Part shown: in pieces, positions 1 through 8,652 of the stretch
Position numbering within the stretch: the first letter of the stretch is position 1
Layout of the letters: the number at the start of each line of letters is the position of its first letter
Source: an uncultured Lachnospiraceae bacterium
Lineage (GTDB): Bacteria > Bacillota > Clostridia > Lachnospirales > Lachnospiraceae
NCBI GenBank assembly: GCA_949840805.1
Contig: CATKXR010000048.1
Coordinates: 1 to 38,890 of the forward strand
Length of the DNA stretch: 38,890 nt
Reading direction: 5' to 3'
Translations under genes and position numbers: made by a program
The notes under the pieces: generated by a model
What the model saw: the letters and a program-made list of their open reading frames with translations, nothing else
Told to the model about the DNA's origin: nothing
The model's database searches: none

Positions 1-106
1 AGAACGTTTGAAGACCCTCTTTTCACGTCGGCACTTAGGCTGTGTCCTTTACAGCCTTAGTACCGCTACGTGAAAAACGGAGTGAGAACGTGTCTGAAAA
101 CGTTCT
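1..106. repeat. Long imperfect palindrome (hairpin/MITE-like), possibly cut by the window edge
   Basis: Nested complementary arms fold the whole segment on itself: AGAACGTTT at 1-9 with AAACGTTCT at 98-106, TTTTCACGT at 20-28 with ACGTGAAAA at 68-76, and AGGCTGT at 37-43 with ACAGCCT at 51-57 around a 7-nt loop. The inner stem also extends outward with GGCACT (30-35) opposite AGTACC (59-64). No ORF fits it. It could be a miniature inverted-repeat element, a structured RNA or the end of an upstream transcript. It may extend left of base 1. Confidence 0.5.
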
Positions 107-230
107 GTCCCTCTTCTCCTGCGGACCCTTTGGAATAATCTTCCACTTAACAATATTAGCCCATGGATAGTGCTGCACAATAAAGCATACCTTTTCATCC
201 CCTCTCCCCCAAAACCACCCTCCAAAACAA

Positions 231-265
231 TCATACAAATAAACGGCATAATCGTACAAATAAAA
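231..265 (+). promoter_or_regulatory. Tandem AraC-type half-sites upstream of the nucleotidyltransferase gene
   Basis: Two copies of TC[A/G]TACAAATAAA start at 231 and 252, exactly 21 bp apart, in an otherwise featureless 107-413 leader. Two-turn spacing of direct half-sites is typical of AraC-family regulators. The same motif at the same spacing lies upstream of the binding-protein gene (5968-5998), and an AraC gene is in the locus. The rest of 107-413 holds only a weak promoter candidate, TTGCAT (280-285), 18 bp, TATACT (304-309), just downstream of these sites. Confidence 0.6.
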
Positions 266-413
266 ACCCTCCCCGCCTCTTGCATTTCAATCCCTCCGTC
301 AGTTATACTTATAGCAAGCGACATAAGAAAGCATCTTTGCAACACTTTCCACAAAGCCGCGGTACAAAAACCAAGAACAGCACAACAAAAACAGCCAAAA
401 AGGAGGCAATCTT

Positions 414-1346
414 ATGGGAAATGGCAGGAAACCGGCGCTAGTCATCATGGCCGCCGGAATGGGCAGCCGCTACGGAGGATTAAAACAGATTGACCCGGTG
501 GACGAGCAGGGCAGCATTATCATGGATTTTTCCATTTATGATGCCAAAGAAGCAGGGTTTGGAAAAGTCATCTTCATCATCAAAGAAGCCATCGAAACAG
601 AATTTAAAAAAAATATCGGCAGCCGCATGGAACGGCACATACCAACCGAGTATGTATACCAGGAATTAAACAAGCTTCCTCAGGGCTTCTCCATACCGGA
701 AGGGCGTGTAAAGCCCTGGGGAACCGGACACGCCATTCTGTGCTGTAAAGACATCATCCAGGAGCCCTTTGCCGTGATCAATGCAGATGATTATTATGGC
801 AGGCAGGCGTTTCAGGAAATGTACCACTATCTGACCACCCATGAATACCAGGACAAATACCAGTACGCCATGGTTGGCTACCACCTGAACAATACCATGA
901 CCGACCACGGCTACGTGGCCAGAGGCATCTGTTCCATGGATGAAAGAGGAAAGCTGGTGGATATCCATGAGCGGACCCATATCGAAAAGCGGGGAAAGGA
1001 CGGAGCCTACACGGAGGACGAGGGCGCAACCTGGACCATTCTCCCGGGAGAAACCGTGGTATCCATGAATCTGTGGGGCTTTACCCCCAGCATCCTGGGA
1101 GAACTGGACAAACGCTTCGGCGCATTTTTAGAAAAATCCCTTCCCCACAATCCCTTAAAATGCGAATACTTCCTGCCGTTTGCGGTGGATGAGATCTTAA
1201 AAGAAGGCAAGGCAGAGGTCACGGTCTTACAGAGTACAGACCACTGGTACGGCGTAACTTATAAGGAGGATAAGGAGACGGTGGTTCAGGCCATCCGTCA
1301 GCTAAAAGAGCAGGGCCTCTATCCGGAAAAATTGTGGGAGGACTGA
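414..1346 (+). CDS. Sugar-1-phosphate nucleotidyltransferase of the GNB/LNB pathway
   Basis: A 310-aa NTP-transferase (GT-A-like Rossmann) protein. The N-terminal nucleotide-binding signature AAGMGSRYGGLKQ lies at about residues 13-25, and a metal-binding NADDYYG motif near residue 123 fits the fold. It probably activates a hexose- or HexNAc-1-phosphate with UTP. It occupies the place that lnpC (hexose-1-phosphate uridylyltransferase) has in bifidobacterial loci; that parallel is inference. An AAGGAGG ribosome site sits 8 bp before the ATG. The stop is 1 bp before the kinase start, so the two are co-transcribed. The exact sugar and nucleotide cannot be read from sequence. No UDP-hexose 4-epimerase gene is present in the window. 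Confidence 0.82.
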   Translation: MGNGRKPALVIMAAGMGSRYGGLKQIDPVDEQGSIIMDFSIYDAKEAGFGKVIFIIKEAIETEFKKNIGSRMERHIPTEYVYQELNKLPQGFSIPEGRVKPWGTGHAILCCKDIIQEPFAVINADDYYGRQAFQEMYHYLTTHEYQDKYQYAMVGYHLNNTMTDHGYVARGICSMDERGKLVDIHERTHIEKRGKDGAYTEDEGATWTILPGETVVSMNLWGFTPSILGELDKRFGAFLEKSLPHNPLKCEYFLPFAVDEILKEGKAEVTVLQSTDHWYGVTYKEDKETVVQAIRQLKEQGLYPEKLWED

Positions 1347-1347
1347 C

Positions 1348-2460
1348 ATGAACAACAACACAGAACAAAAATGGGAAGCGGCCAACGCCTTTGCCGTAAA
1401 AGGACAGGTAAAAAGCTGCGAGCCTTACGGAAGCGGGCATATCAACCGGACCTATCTCCTGGTGTGCGAAGAACACGGACAGGATGTCTCCTACATTCTG
1501 CAGCAGATGAACCAGGATGTCTTTAAAAACATTCCGGGGCTGATGAAAAACGTAAAAGGAGTAACCTCTTTCCTGCGCCGTCAGATTATCGAAAATCACG
1601 GCGACCCGGACCGGGAAACCTTAAATCTCGTTCCCACCAGGGAAGGAAAAGACTATTACCAGGACAGCCAGGGGGACTTCTGGAGAGCCTATCTTTTCAT
1701 CTCCCAGGCCACGTGCTATAACCTGGTGAAAAAGCCGGAGGATTTTTATCAGAGCGGGAAAGCCTTCGGGCGGTTCCAGTGCCTTCTGGCCGACTATCCG
1801 GCAAATGATCTGACGGAAACCATCCCCGATTTTCACAACACCCCCGTGCGTTTTGCCGCCTTTCAGGCGGCCGTGGAGCAGGACGTCATGAAAAGAGCCT
1901 GCCAGGTACAGGAGGAGATCTCCTTCATCCGGGAACGGGAAAAAGAAATGGGACTGGCGCTGGACCTTCAGGCAGAGGGCAGGCTTCCTCTGCGGGTCAG
2001 CCACAACGACACCAAGCTTAACAACATCATGATCGACGACGCCACAGGACAAGCTCTGTGCATCATTGATTTGGACACCATCATGCCGGGATTCTCCATA
2101 TTTGATTACGGGGATTCCATCCGCTTCGGAGCCAATACGGCCGAGGAAGACGAAAAAGATCTGTCCAAGGTATCCTTGTCCCTGCCTCTTTTTGAGGTGT
2201 ATACCAAAGGATTTTTAGAGGGATGCGAAGGTCGCCTGACCCAGACGGAGATAGAGATGCTCCCCTACGGCGCCAAAATGATGACGCTGGAATGTGGAAT
2301 GCGGTTTCTGACCGACTATCTGGCAGGAGACGTATATTTCCATGTCAGCCGCGACGGGCACAATCTGGACCGCTGCCGCACCCAGCTTGCCCTGGTGGCC
2401 GACATGGAACGAAAATGGACCCACATGGAAGCAATCGTCAAAAAATATAAAAATCAGTGA
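1348..2460 (+). CDS. nahK: N-acetylhexosamine 1-kinase (NahK/LnpB-like, APH-type kinase)
   Basis: A 370-aa aminoglycoside-phosphotransferase-fold kinase. The Brenner-like catalytic motif SHNDTKLNNIMID (about residues 217-229) and the metal-binding IIDLDTIMPG (about 237-246) are both present. NahK phosphorylates GlcNAc or GalNAc released by the GH112 phosphorylase at the anomeric carbon. The assignment rests on these motifs plus adjacency to the nucleotidyltransferase and to lnpA. It is translationally close-packed behind the preceding gene, and its 3' end overlaps the convergent araC gene by 7 bp. Relatives such as homoserine kinase-like or choline kinase-like APH proteins share the fold, so the context carries much of the weight. 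Confidence 0.85.
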   Translation: MNNNTEQKWEAANAFAVKGQVKSCEPYGSGHINRTYLLVCEEHGQDVSYILQQMNQDVFKNIPGLMKNVKGVTSFLRRQIIENHGDPDRETLNLVPTREGKDYYQDSQGDFWRAYLFISQATCYNLVKKPEDFYQSGKAFGRFQCLLADYPANDLTETIPDFHNTPVRFAAFQAAVEQDVMKRACQVQEEISFIREREKEMGLALDLQAEGRLPLRVSHNDTKLNNIMIDDATGQALCIIDLDTIMPGFSIFDYGDSIRFGANTAEEDEKDLSKVSLSLPLFEVYTKGFLEGCEGRLTQTEIEMLPYGAKMMTLECGMRFLTDYLAGDVYFHVSRDGHNLDRCRTQLALVADMERKWTHMEAIVKKYKNQ

Positions 2461-3356
2461 TTTTCCGAAAGGAGACGGATGGAGGAAGCATACTCGGATG
2501 GGGTCATGTGGGTGATTTTCTTAAACTGCCTGGAAAAATAGTGGATGGAACCATAGCCCAGACGGTCGGAGATCTGGGTAAAATTCAACTGGTTGCTGCG
2601 GATCAGCTCCTTGGCCGTGTCGATTTTCATCAAAGTAAAAAATTCCATGACCCCGCAGCCATGCTGCTCCTGAAACAGCTTCTGCAGCCGGGAACGGCTG
2701 ATCAGCGTATTTTTGCAGATATTTTCAATGGTGAGCTGCTCATGGATATGTTCCTCCATGTACCGGATAATCCGGTTGTAAGTCTCGTTGGGCCGTCCCC
2801 GGCGGGGATATCGCAGATTGTGGACAGGAACCGGCAGGGGATTGGCAAAATAACGGCGGTAAAGGCGAATCAGCAGCTCCTCCAGATAGTTGCGGATCAA
2901 CTGCTCCGCCCCAAAGCCGGGGGCATCCTTGTTGCGGATTAATTCTTCCTGGTAAGGGTCGTCCAGACGGCCCACAAATGCCTGGCGGGTCTCAATAATA
3001 ATCTGGGCTAAAAGGGCGCTCTCCGTCTCCTGGACCGTGAGAATCTTTTCCCGAAAAGCGTCCATATAGGGAGAATGGCACTGAAAACCAATGACTACCA
3101 GACTGGGAGCGTTGCGCCCGTTGGTGATCACATTGTGAAACTCATTGGGCTGGTGGAAAATAATGCTGCCTCTTTTTAAAGTATGGCGCTTCTCTCCTGC
3201 CACCGCGTCGATCTCGCCCTTGTCCACGCAGAGCAGCTCCCAGAAGTCGTGGCTCTCACCGGGAAACGAAAAGTCGCTCATATAATCAAAATAGTGAATG
3301 GAGATGATGCTGCTGACAGACAGGGTGGTCTGCAGGCAGGTATTTTTGTATGCCAT
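2454..3356 (-). CDS. AraC-family regulator of the glycan locus
   Basis: A 300-aa protein with an N-terminal cupin-like sensor (about residues 15-110; EFHNVITNG resembles the sugar-binding half) and a C-terminal double helix-turn-helix (about 200-295; LTIENICKNTLISRSRLQKLF and ISDRLGYGSIHYFSRQFKK are the two helical pairs). The ATG at 3356 is preferred: an AGGAGG lies 13 bp upstream, and the longer in-frame start at 3560 would precede the promoter. It sits divergently from lnpA and overlaps the kinase gene end. It is the best candidate for the factor binding the 21-bp-spaced half-sites at 231-265 and 5968-5998, probably as a sugar-responsive activator. Confidence 0.85.
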   Translation of the reverse strand: MAYKNTCLQTTLSVSSIISIHYFDYMSDFSFPGESHDFWELLCVDKGEIDAVAGEKRHTLKRGSIIFHQPNEFHNVITNGRNAPSLVVIGFQCHSPYMDAFREKILTVQETESALLAQIIIETRQAFVGRLDDPYQEELIRNKDAPGFGAEQLIRNYLEELLIRLYRRYFANPLPVPVHNLRYPRRGRPNETYNRIIRYMEEHIHEQLTIENICKNTLISRSRLQKLFQEQHGCGVMEFFTLMKIDTAKELIRSNQLNFTQISDRLGYGSIHYFSRQFKKITHMTPSEYASSIRLLSENH

Positions 3357-3551
3357 GGGAAAATTTCTTCCTCCTTGTTCTGACGGTTTCAGCGGGCAGG
3401 CGGGACAGGAGGCCCCCTGCATCTCACAGGCTGTTTTGGAAATCATGCTTCGGACATCCCTGCCGGGGCGCTGCCATTGCTTTGTCATGATGGGGTTCCT
3501 TTTCTTTTGCCCCGTTCCGAAGAAATGGTGTTGCGGCTGGGTTTTGCCCTT

Positions 3552-3580
3552 ATTATACATAATTTTGAGAGCGCTGTCAT
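3552..3580 (-). promoter_or_regulatory. Promoter of the araC gene
   Basis: Read leftward, ATGACA (3575-3580) is followed after 17 bp by TATAAT (3552-3557). Transcription would start near 3545, leaving a leader of about 190 nt before the ATG at 3356. The divergent intergenic region 3357-3691 shows no equally clear rightward promoter for lnpA and no recognisable copy of the TACAAATA half-site. Confidence 0.6.
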
Positions 3581-3691
3581 TCGGATTTGCCGGGAACAGA
3601 GAAATGGCGCGAAAACGGGGAGTTGACGGTCAGAGGAGACGCGGCGCCCAAACTAAATTCGGTGAATCAATCAGTTTGAGGAGGATACAAA

Positions 3692-5857
3692 ATGAGCAAA
3701 ACAAAGGGCAGGGTCACTCTTCCCAGTGAAGGGGATTTTCTGGAAGAAACCAAGGAAATGATGGAGCGCTGGGGGGCGGATGCCCTGCGGGACAGCGATG
3801 GGACAAAGCTGCCGGAGGAAGTTAAGGCCTTGGACGCCACGGTTTACACCACCTATTTTGTTGCCCGGGGGCATAATGAGTTTGCCGAGGAACATAAGGA
3901 GGAATGCCAGCAGCTATATCTGATGAGCCGCCGGGTGACGGCTGTGGAGGAAACGGTAAAGATTCCTTTTATGGAGGGATATTTTCAGCAGCAGGTTGTG
4001 CCGGATTATCTCCATGACCCCGGGCGCTGGTGGGAGGTGATGGACAGGACCACAGGAAAAGCCCTGGCTCCGGAAGACTGGGAGGTAGACCGGAAACAGG
4101 ATGTAGTGCAGATTAAACATGCCCTGCCCTTTCATGAATATACGGTGTCTTTCCTGGTTTTTGCCGTCTGGGATCCCACGCAGATGTACAATCATATTAC
4201 CAATGACTGGGGAGACAAGCCCCATGAAATTCCCTTTGACGTGCGCCAGCCGGCCTCCGGCGCCTATGCCAGGGAGTATCTGGTTCAATGGCTGAAGGAC
4301 AATCCCCGGACGGATGTGGTCCGGTTTACCACCTTTTTCTACCATTTTACCCTGGTATTTAATGACAAAGCCAGGGAAAAATTCGTGGACTGGTTTGGCT
4401 ACGGAGCCACGGTCTCCGTAAAGGCTTTGGAGGAGTTTGAGCAGGAATACGGATACCGGCTGAGGCCGGAGGATATTGTGGACAACGGCTATTACCATTC
4501 CACCTTCCGGGTCCCCACACGACAGTATCGGGACTATATGGACTTTATCCAGCGTTTTGTGGCGAAAAAAGCCGGGGAGCTGGTGGCGCTGGTTCATGAG
4601 GCAGGCCGGGAGGCCATGATGTTTCTGGGGGACAACTGGATCGGCACCGAACCCTACGGGAAATATTTCCCCGAAATCGGGCTTGACGCGGTGGTGGGCA
4701 GCGTGGGCGGCGGGGCTACCCTGCGGCTGATCTCCGACATTCCCGGCGTGCGCTACACAGAAGGCCGTTTTCTGCCCTACTTTTTCCCGGACACCTTCCA
4801 TGAGGGCAATGACCCCTGTGTGGAGGCGAAAGAAAACTGGCTTTGTGCCAGAAGGGCGCTGATGCGAAAGCCCCTGGACCGAATCGGGTACGGAGGATAT
4901 TTAAGCCTGGCCTATCAATTTCCCAAGTTTGTGGACTACATTGAACAGGTGACAGATGAATTTCGGGAGATTGTTGACAAGATCGGAGGCAGCCGGCCCT
5001 ACTGCGGCCTGAAGGTGGCTGTGCTCAACTGCTGGGGACGGCTTCGGGCCTGGCAGGCATTTATGGTGGCTCACGCCCTGTGGTACAAACAGACCTATTC
5101 CTATTTCGGGGTTCTGGAAGCCTTGAGCGGCATGGCCGTGGACGTGGTGTTTTTAAGCTTTGACGACATCCGGGAAGGGGGAATCCCGAAAGACGTGGAT
5201 GTGATCCTCAATGCCGGGGCGGCAGGTACGGCCTTTTCCGGCGGGCAGGAATGGCTGGATGAGAAGATTGTGACTGCTGTCCGCCGGTTTGTCTGGCAGG
5301 GCGGCGGCTTTGTGGGAATCGGGGAACCCTCGGAAGCCCATTTCGGCGGACGCAGTTTCCAGCTGGCAGATGTGCTGGGGGTTGACAAGGAACTGGGTTT
5401 TGGCCTTTCCACGGATAAATATTTTACTGCCGAACGGGAACACCATTTCCTCAAGGAAGATCGGACAGAAGCCTTTGATTTTGGGGAAGGGGTGAAAAAC
5501 ATCTACGCCCTGTCAGAAGACACGGAGATTGTGGAGTACTCGGACGGGGAGGTTCATGCCAGCGCCCACCCCTACGGGAAAGGACGAGGAGTCTACTTAG
5601 CGGGCCTTCCCTTCAGCCACGAAAATACCCGCCTTCTGCTCCGCAGCCTCTATTACAGCGCCAGGAAAGAAGACCAGATGAAACGGTGGCACGCCGACAA
5701 TCCCCTGTGCGAGGTCCATGGGTATCCGGAAACCGGAAAATATGCCGTTATCAACAATTCCAAACAGGCACAGAGCACCCTGGTCTATGACGGCACGGGA
5801 CAGTCTTGTATGATGCGGCTGGAGGGAAGCCAGATTGTCTGGGAAAGGAATCATTAG
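3692..5857 (+). CDS. lnpA: 1,3-beta-galactosyl-N-acetylhexosamine phosphorylase (GH112)
   Basis: A 721-aa protein of normal family length. It opens with the typical KGRVTLPSEGDF and WGADALRDSDGTKLP segments, and the catalytic-barrel stretch DNWIGTEPYGKYFP (about residues 313-326) precedes the glycine-rich VGSVGGGATLR. GH112 enzymes split galacto-N-biose or lacto-N-biose with phosphate to give galactose 1-phosphate and GalNAc or GlcNAc in the cytoplasm. The absence of a signal peptide agrees. Some GH112 members prefer galactosyl-rhamnose, but the neighbouring HexNAc kinase favours the HexNAc substrates. An AGGAGG ribosome site lies 7 bp before the ATG. No clear terminator follows; the next gene has its own regulatory region. 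Confidence 0.92.
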   Translation: MSKTKGRVTLPSEGDFLEETKEMMERWGADALRDSDGTKLPEEVKALDATVYTTYFVARGHNEFAEEHKEECQQLYLMSRRVTAVEETVKIPFMEGYFQQQVVPDYLHDPGRWWEVMDRTTGKALAPEDWEVDRKQDVVQIKHALPFHEYTVSFLVFAVWDPTQMYNHITNDWGDKPHEIPFDVRQPASGAYAREYLVQWLKDNPRTDVVRFTTFFYHFTLVFNDKAREKFVDWFGYGATVSVKALEEFEQEYGYRLRPEDIVDNGYYHSTFRVPTRQYRDYMDFIQRFVAKKAGELVALVHEAGREAMMFLGDNWIGTEPYGKYFPEIGLDAVVGSVGGGATLRLISDIPGVRYTEGRFLPYFFPDTFHEGNDPCVEAKENWLCARRALMRKPLDRIGYGGYLSLAYQFPKFVDYIEQVTDEFREIVDKIGGSRPYCGLKVAVLNCWGRLRAWQAFMVAHALWYKQTYSYFGVLEALSGMAVDVVFLSFDDIREGGIPKDVDVILNAGAAGTAFSGGQEWLDEKIVTAVRRFVWQGGGFVGIGEPSEAHFGGRSFQLADVLGVDKELGFGLSTDKYFTAEREHHFLKEDRTEAFDFGEGVKNIYALSEDTEIVEYSDGEVHASAHPYGKGRGVYLAGLPFSHENTRLLLRSLYYSARKEDQMKRWHADNPLCEVHGYPETGKYAVINNSKQAQSTLVYDGTGQSCMMRLEGSQIVWERNH

Positions 5858-5967
5858 CATGCAGAAACAAGCCGTCAAAAAATGATAAGTCTTATTATTG
5901 TCAATATGAAATACACTGTCACATGATAACCGGATACATCTATGCAATTTCACCGAAAGTATCCGAA

Positions 5968-5998
5968 TGTACAAATATATAGGTTGATTGTGCAAATA
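5968..5998 (+). promoter_or_regulatory. Tandem AraC-type half-sites upstream of the sugar-binding lipoprotein gene
   Basis: TGTACAAATA at 5968 and TGTGCAAATA at 5989 lie exactly 21 bp apart, the spacing also seen at 231/252. A possible -10 box, TATACT, begins about 20 bp beyond the second half-site, placing the pair in an activator position. The remainder of 5858-5967 is AT-rich with no gene. Confidence 0.6.
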
Positions 5999-6041
5999 TT
6001 TTTCTGTGCAGTTTTACTATACTATTTTTATGGGAACGTAA

Positions 6042-6198
6042 GGAACTGTCACGAAATAACTTGCGCAAGGTGCGCAGGATTTTTCTTCGACAGTGCCAAT
6101 TAAAAATCAGGCGCATAGTGGGCTATGTAACTGATTTTTAATTGGCGCTGCCGGAGAAAAAGACAAGCAAATTGCACGAGTTATTTCGAGACAGTTCC
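6042..6198. mobile_element. 157-bp MITE-like element with 20-bp terminal inverted repeats
   Basis: The ends GGAACTGTCACGAAATAACT (6042-6061) and AGTTATTTCGAGACAGTTCC (6179-6198) are inverted repeats with one mismatch. Both are flanked by TAA (6039-6041 and 6199-6201), a possible 3-bp target duplication. Inside is a second stem, 20-bp arms at 6091-6110 and 6131-6150 with one mismatch, which extends outward through TTTTTCTTCG (6080-6089) opposite GGAGAAAAA (6152-6160). No ORF is present. It lies between the predicted AraC sites/promoter and the binding-protein gene, so it would be transcribed as leader RNA and could affect expression. Confidence 0.65.
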
Positions 6199-6245
6199 TA
6201 AGGAACTGCAATGGAAATTGCACCAAAAAAGAGGAGGATATTTTT

Positions 6246-7577
6246 ATGAGAAAGAACGTTACGGCACTGGTTCTGACAACGGCTATGGCTGTCTCCCTGG
6301 CTGCATGCGGCGGCGGGGGCGGACAGACGGACACCGCGGGGACTCCCGCGGCAGATACGGCTACGGAAGCTCCGGCGGCAGGCGGCGACCAGCAGGCGGA
6401 GGCTCCCGCGGCAGACGGCAGCGGCCTGGTATACTGGTCCATGTGGGAGGCCACGGAGCCTCAGGGGCAGGCCATCCAGGCGGCGGTGGACCAGTTTACG
6501 GCGGACACAGGCATCAGCGTGGATCTGCAGTTTAAGGGCCGCACCGGTATCCGTGAGGGATTGCAGCCGGCTCTGGACGCGGGAACCAACATTGATCTGT
6601 TTGACGAGGACATTGACCGGGTGAACACGACGTGGGGTCAGTATCTGATGGATTTGGAGGAGCTGGCAAAGGCCGCCGATTATGAGGCCACTGCCAATGC
6701 AGGACTGATCGCAGCCTGCCGCAAGGTAGGCGGAGGCACCTTAAAGTCCATCCCCTACCAGCCTAATGTATTTGCGTTTTTCTATAATCAGGCGATCTTT
6801 GACGAGGCCGGCATTACCGCAGTACCCACTACCTGGGCCGAGCTGGACGCGGCCTGTGCCAAGATCAAGGAGGCAGGATACACTCCCATCACCTGTGACG
6901 ATGCCTACATCACCTGCATGTTCGGCTATCATATGTCCCGCCTGGTAGGAGAGCCCAAGACCGAAGAGATCGTAAAGGGCGGCCAGTGGGATGATCCGGC
7001 CGTAACCGCCACCGCAGAGGCTTATGCAGACTTTGCCAGCAAAGGCTATTTCTCCGACACCATCGCCTCCAACGTATGGCCGGCCGGACAGAATCAGGAA
7101 CTGGCCATGGGAACCGCCGCCATGTACTTAAACGGCTCCTGGCTTCCCAATGAGGTAAAGGATATGGCCGGAGACGACTTTGTATGGGGCTGCTTCAGCT
7201 ATCCCACCGTGGAGGGCGGAACCGACGGCGTGGACGCTGCCAACTACGGCGCACAAGTACTGGCCATTAACAAGGATTCCCAGAACGCAGAAAATGCATT
7301 TAAGCTGATCTGCTACATCACCCAGGGTGAATTTGACAAGATGCTCTCCGAGATGTCCATCGGTATCCCCGCAGACTCCAACAATACGGAGTGGCCGGCG
7401 CTGATCTCCTGCGTGAAGCCGGTGATGGACAGCATGAACACCCGTTATCCGTGGGCAGCCGGTGCCGAGGCCAACGCCGACATGACACCCATCATCAAGG
7501 AAAACTTCTTAAATCTCTGCGGCGGCAGCATTGACGCCCAGGGCTTTGTGGATGCCTTGAAGAAAGCAGGCAACTAA
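6246..7577 (+). CDS. ABC sugar transporter, extracellular binding lipoprotein
   Basis: A 443-aa family 1 solute-binding protein. A hydrophobic signal peptide ends in a lipobox LAAC with Cys21 as the predicted lipidation site. An Ala/Gly/Pro/Glu-rich linker spans about residues 22-58, and the mature domain begins near LVYWSMWEATEP. It would hand a disaccharide, most likely galacto-N-biose or lacto-N-biose, to the two permeases downstream; the ligand is inferred from the locus. GAGGAG precedes the ATG. No ATPase gene is present, which is usual for CUT1 importers that share an MsmK-type ATPase encoded elsewhere. Confidence 0.88.
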   Translation: MRKNVTALVLTTAMAVSLAACGGGGGQTDTAGTPAADTATEAPAAGGDQQAEAPAADGSGLVYWSMWEATEPQGQAIQAAVDQFTADTGISVDLQFKGRTGIREGLQPALDAGTNIDLFDEDIDRVNTTWGQYLMDLEELAKAADYEATANAGLIAACRKVGGGTLKSIPYQPNVFAFFYNQAIFDEAGITAVPTTWAELDAACAKIKEAGYTPITCDDAYITCMFGYHMSRLVGEPKTEEIVKGGQWDDPAVTATAEAYADFASKGYFSDTIASNVWPAGQNQELAMGTAAMYLNGSWLPNEVKDMAGDDFVWGCFSYPTVEGGTDGVDAANYGAQVLAINKDSQNAENAFKLICYITQGEFDKMLSEMSIGIPADSNNTEWPALISCVKPVMDSMNTRYPWAAGAEANADMTPIIKENFLNLCGGSIDAQGFVDALKKAGN

Positions 7578-7628
7578 TACGGCGCTGCATTCTTTTCAGG
7601 TAAATCGCGCCTGATGGTTTTGTCAGTA

Positions 7629-7660
7629 AAAGGCGGCAGGGATACGCTGCCGCCTTTTTT
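7629..7660 (+). terminator. Intrinsic (partial) terminator between binding protein and permeases
   Basis: GGCGGCAG (7632-7639) pairs perfectly with CTGCCGCC (7647-7654) around a 7-nt loop and is followed by six T (7655-7660). Its position inside the transporter operon suggests a leaky terminator that makes binding-protein mRNA more abundant than permease mRNA. Confidence 0.8.
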
Positions 7661-7731
7661 ATACCTGCTTTTTCATTTTGCAAGAGAAAATCACCAAACG
7701 GTATCTGTTTTTATGAAAGGGGGAAACCGGG

Positions 7732-8637
7732 ATGAAACGCAACAAAGGCATGATCATACTGTTTTTGACTCCGGCAGTATTGATGTTTTCGATTATTTTC
7801 CTCTATCCCATCATCCGCACCATTGTCATGAGCTTTTTCAAGATTGACGGAATCACCGACCCGGTGGCCAAATGGCAGTTCACCGGCCTGTCCAATTTTA
7901 TCCGGCTGGCCAACACCAGCCTGTTCCGCATTTCCATGTGGAATCTCTTTCGGATCTGGCTCATCGGCGGCATCATCGTCATGTCCCTGGCTCTTTTGTT
8001 CGCCGTGATCATCACCAGCGGGATCCGCTTTAAGAGCTTTTTCAGGGCCGTGATCTACCTGCCTAACATTGTCAGCGCGGTAGCCCTGGCTACCATGTGG
8101 CTGCAGTACGTCTACAGCCCCAAGTTCGGACTTTTAAAAACCGTATTTTCCAATCTGGGCCTTACCTCCCTGGCCAAGATTCAATGGCTGGACAACAACC
8201 ACAAATTTGCGGCCCTTCTGCTGGCTTACTGCTTCGGCATGGTGGGATACCATATGCTCATATTTGCCAGCGGCATTGAGCGCATCAGCTCCGATTACTT
8301 TGAGGCCGCCACCTTAGACGGCGCCAACAAGCTCAATCAGTTCCGCTATATCACCCTGCCTCTGTTAAAGGGTGTTTTCAAGACGAACATTACCATGTGG
8401 AGCGTCACCAGTGTAGGCTTCTTCGTTTGGTCCCAGCTCTTTTCCACCGTCACGGCGGACACCCAGACCATCACGCCCATGGTTTATATGTATATGCAGA
8501 TCTTCGGCGCAGGCAACAGCATCACGGAACGGAACTCTGGCCTCGGCGCTGCCATCGGCGTGCTCCTCAGCATTTGCGTGGTGGCCGTCTTCTGGCTGTG
8601 CAGCCATCTGCTGCGGGATGACGACCTGGAATTTTAA
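7732..8637 (+). CDS. ABC sugar transporter permease (MalF/UgpA type)
   Basis: A 301-aa inner-membrane protein with about six hydrophobic segments, the first at residues 7-30. The cytoplasmic EAA loop reads YFEAATLDGANKLNQF (about 187-202), the site that docks the ATPase. It pairs with the downstream permease (15-bp gap). AAAGGGGG precedes the ATG. It belongs to the CUT1 family, which imports oligosaccharides; the substrate is inferred to be the GNB/LNB disaccharide from the locus. Confidence 0.9.
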   Translation: MKRNKGMIILFLTPAVLMFSIIFLYPIIRTIVMSFFKIDGITDPVAKWQFTGLSNFIRLANTSLFRISMWNLFRIWLIGGIIVMSLALLFAVIITSGIRFKSFFRAVIYLPNIVSAVALATMWLQYVYSPKFGLLKTVFSNLGLTSLAKIQWLDNNHKFAALLLAYCFGMVGYHMLIFASGIERISSDYFEAATLDGANKLNQFRYITLPLLKGVFKTNITMWSVTSVGFFVWSQLFSTVTADTQTITPMVYMYMQIFGAGNSITERNSGLGAAIGVLLSICVVAVFWLCSHLLRDDDLEF

Positions 8638-8652
8638 AAGGAGGGGAAACTT

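Noticed and set aside
3357..3560. Longer start of the AraC protein at 3560
   Set aside because: The extension lies upstream of the predicted transcription start near 3545 and lacks a ribosome site; the 3356 start fits the family length.
3914..4801. 295-aa leftward open frame inside lnpA
   Set aside because: It is a shadow of the GH112 coding sequence on the opposite strand.
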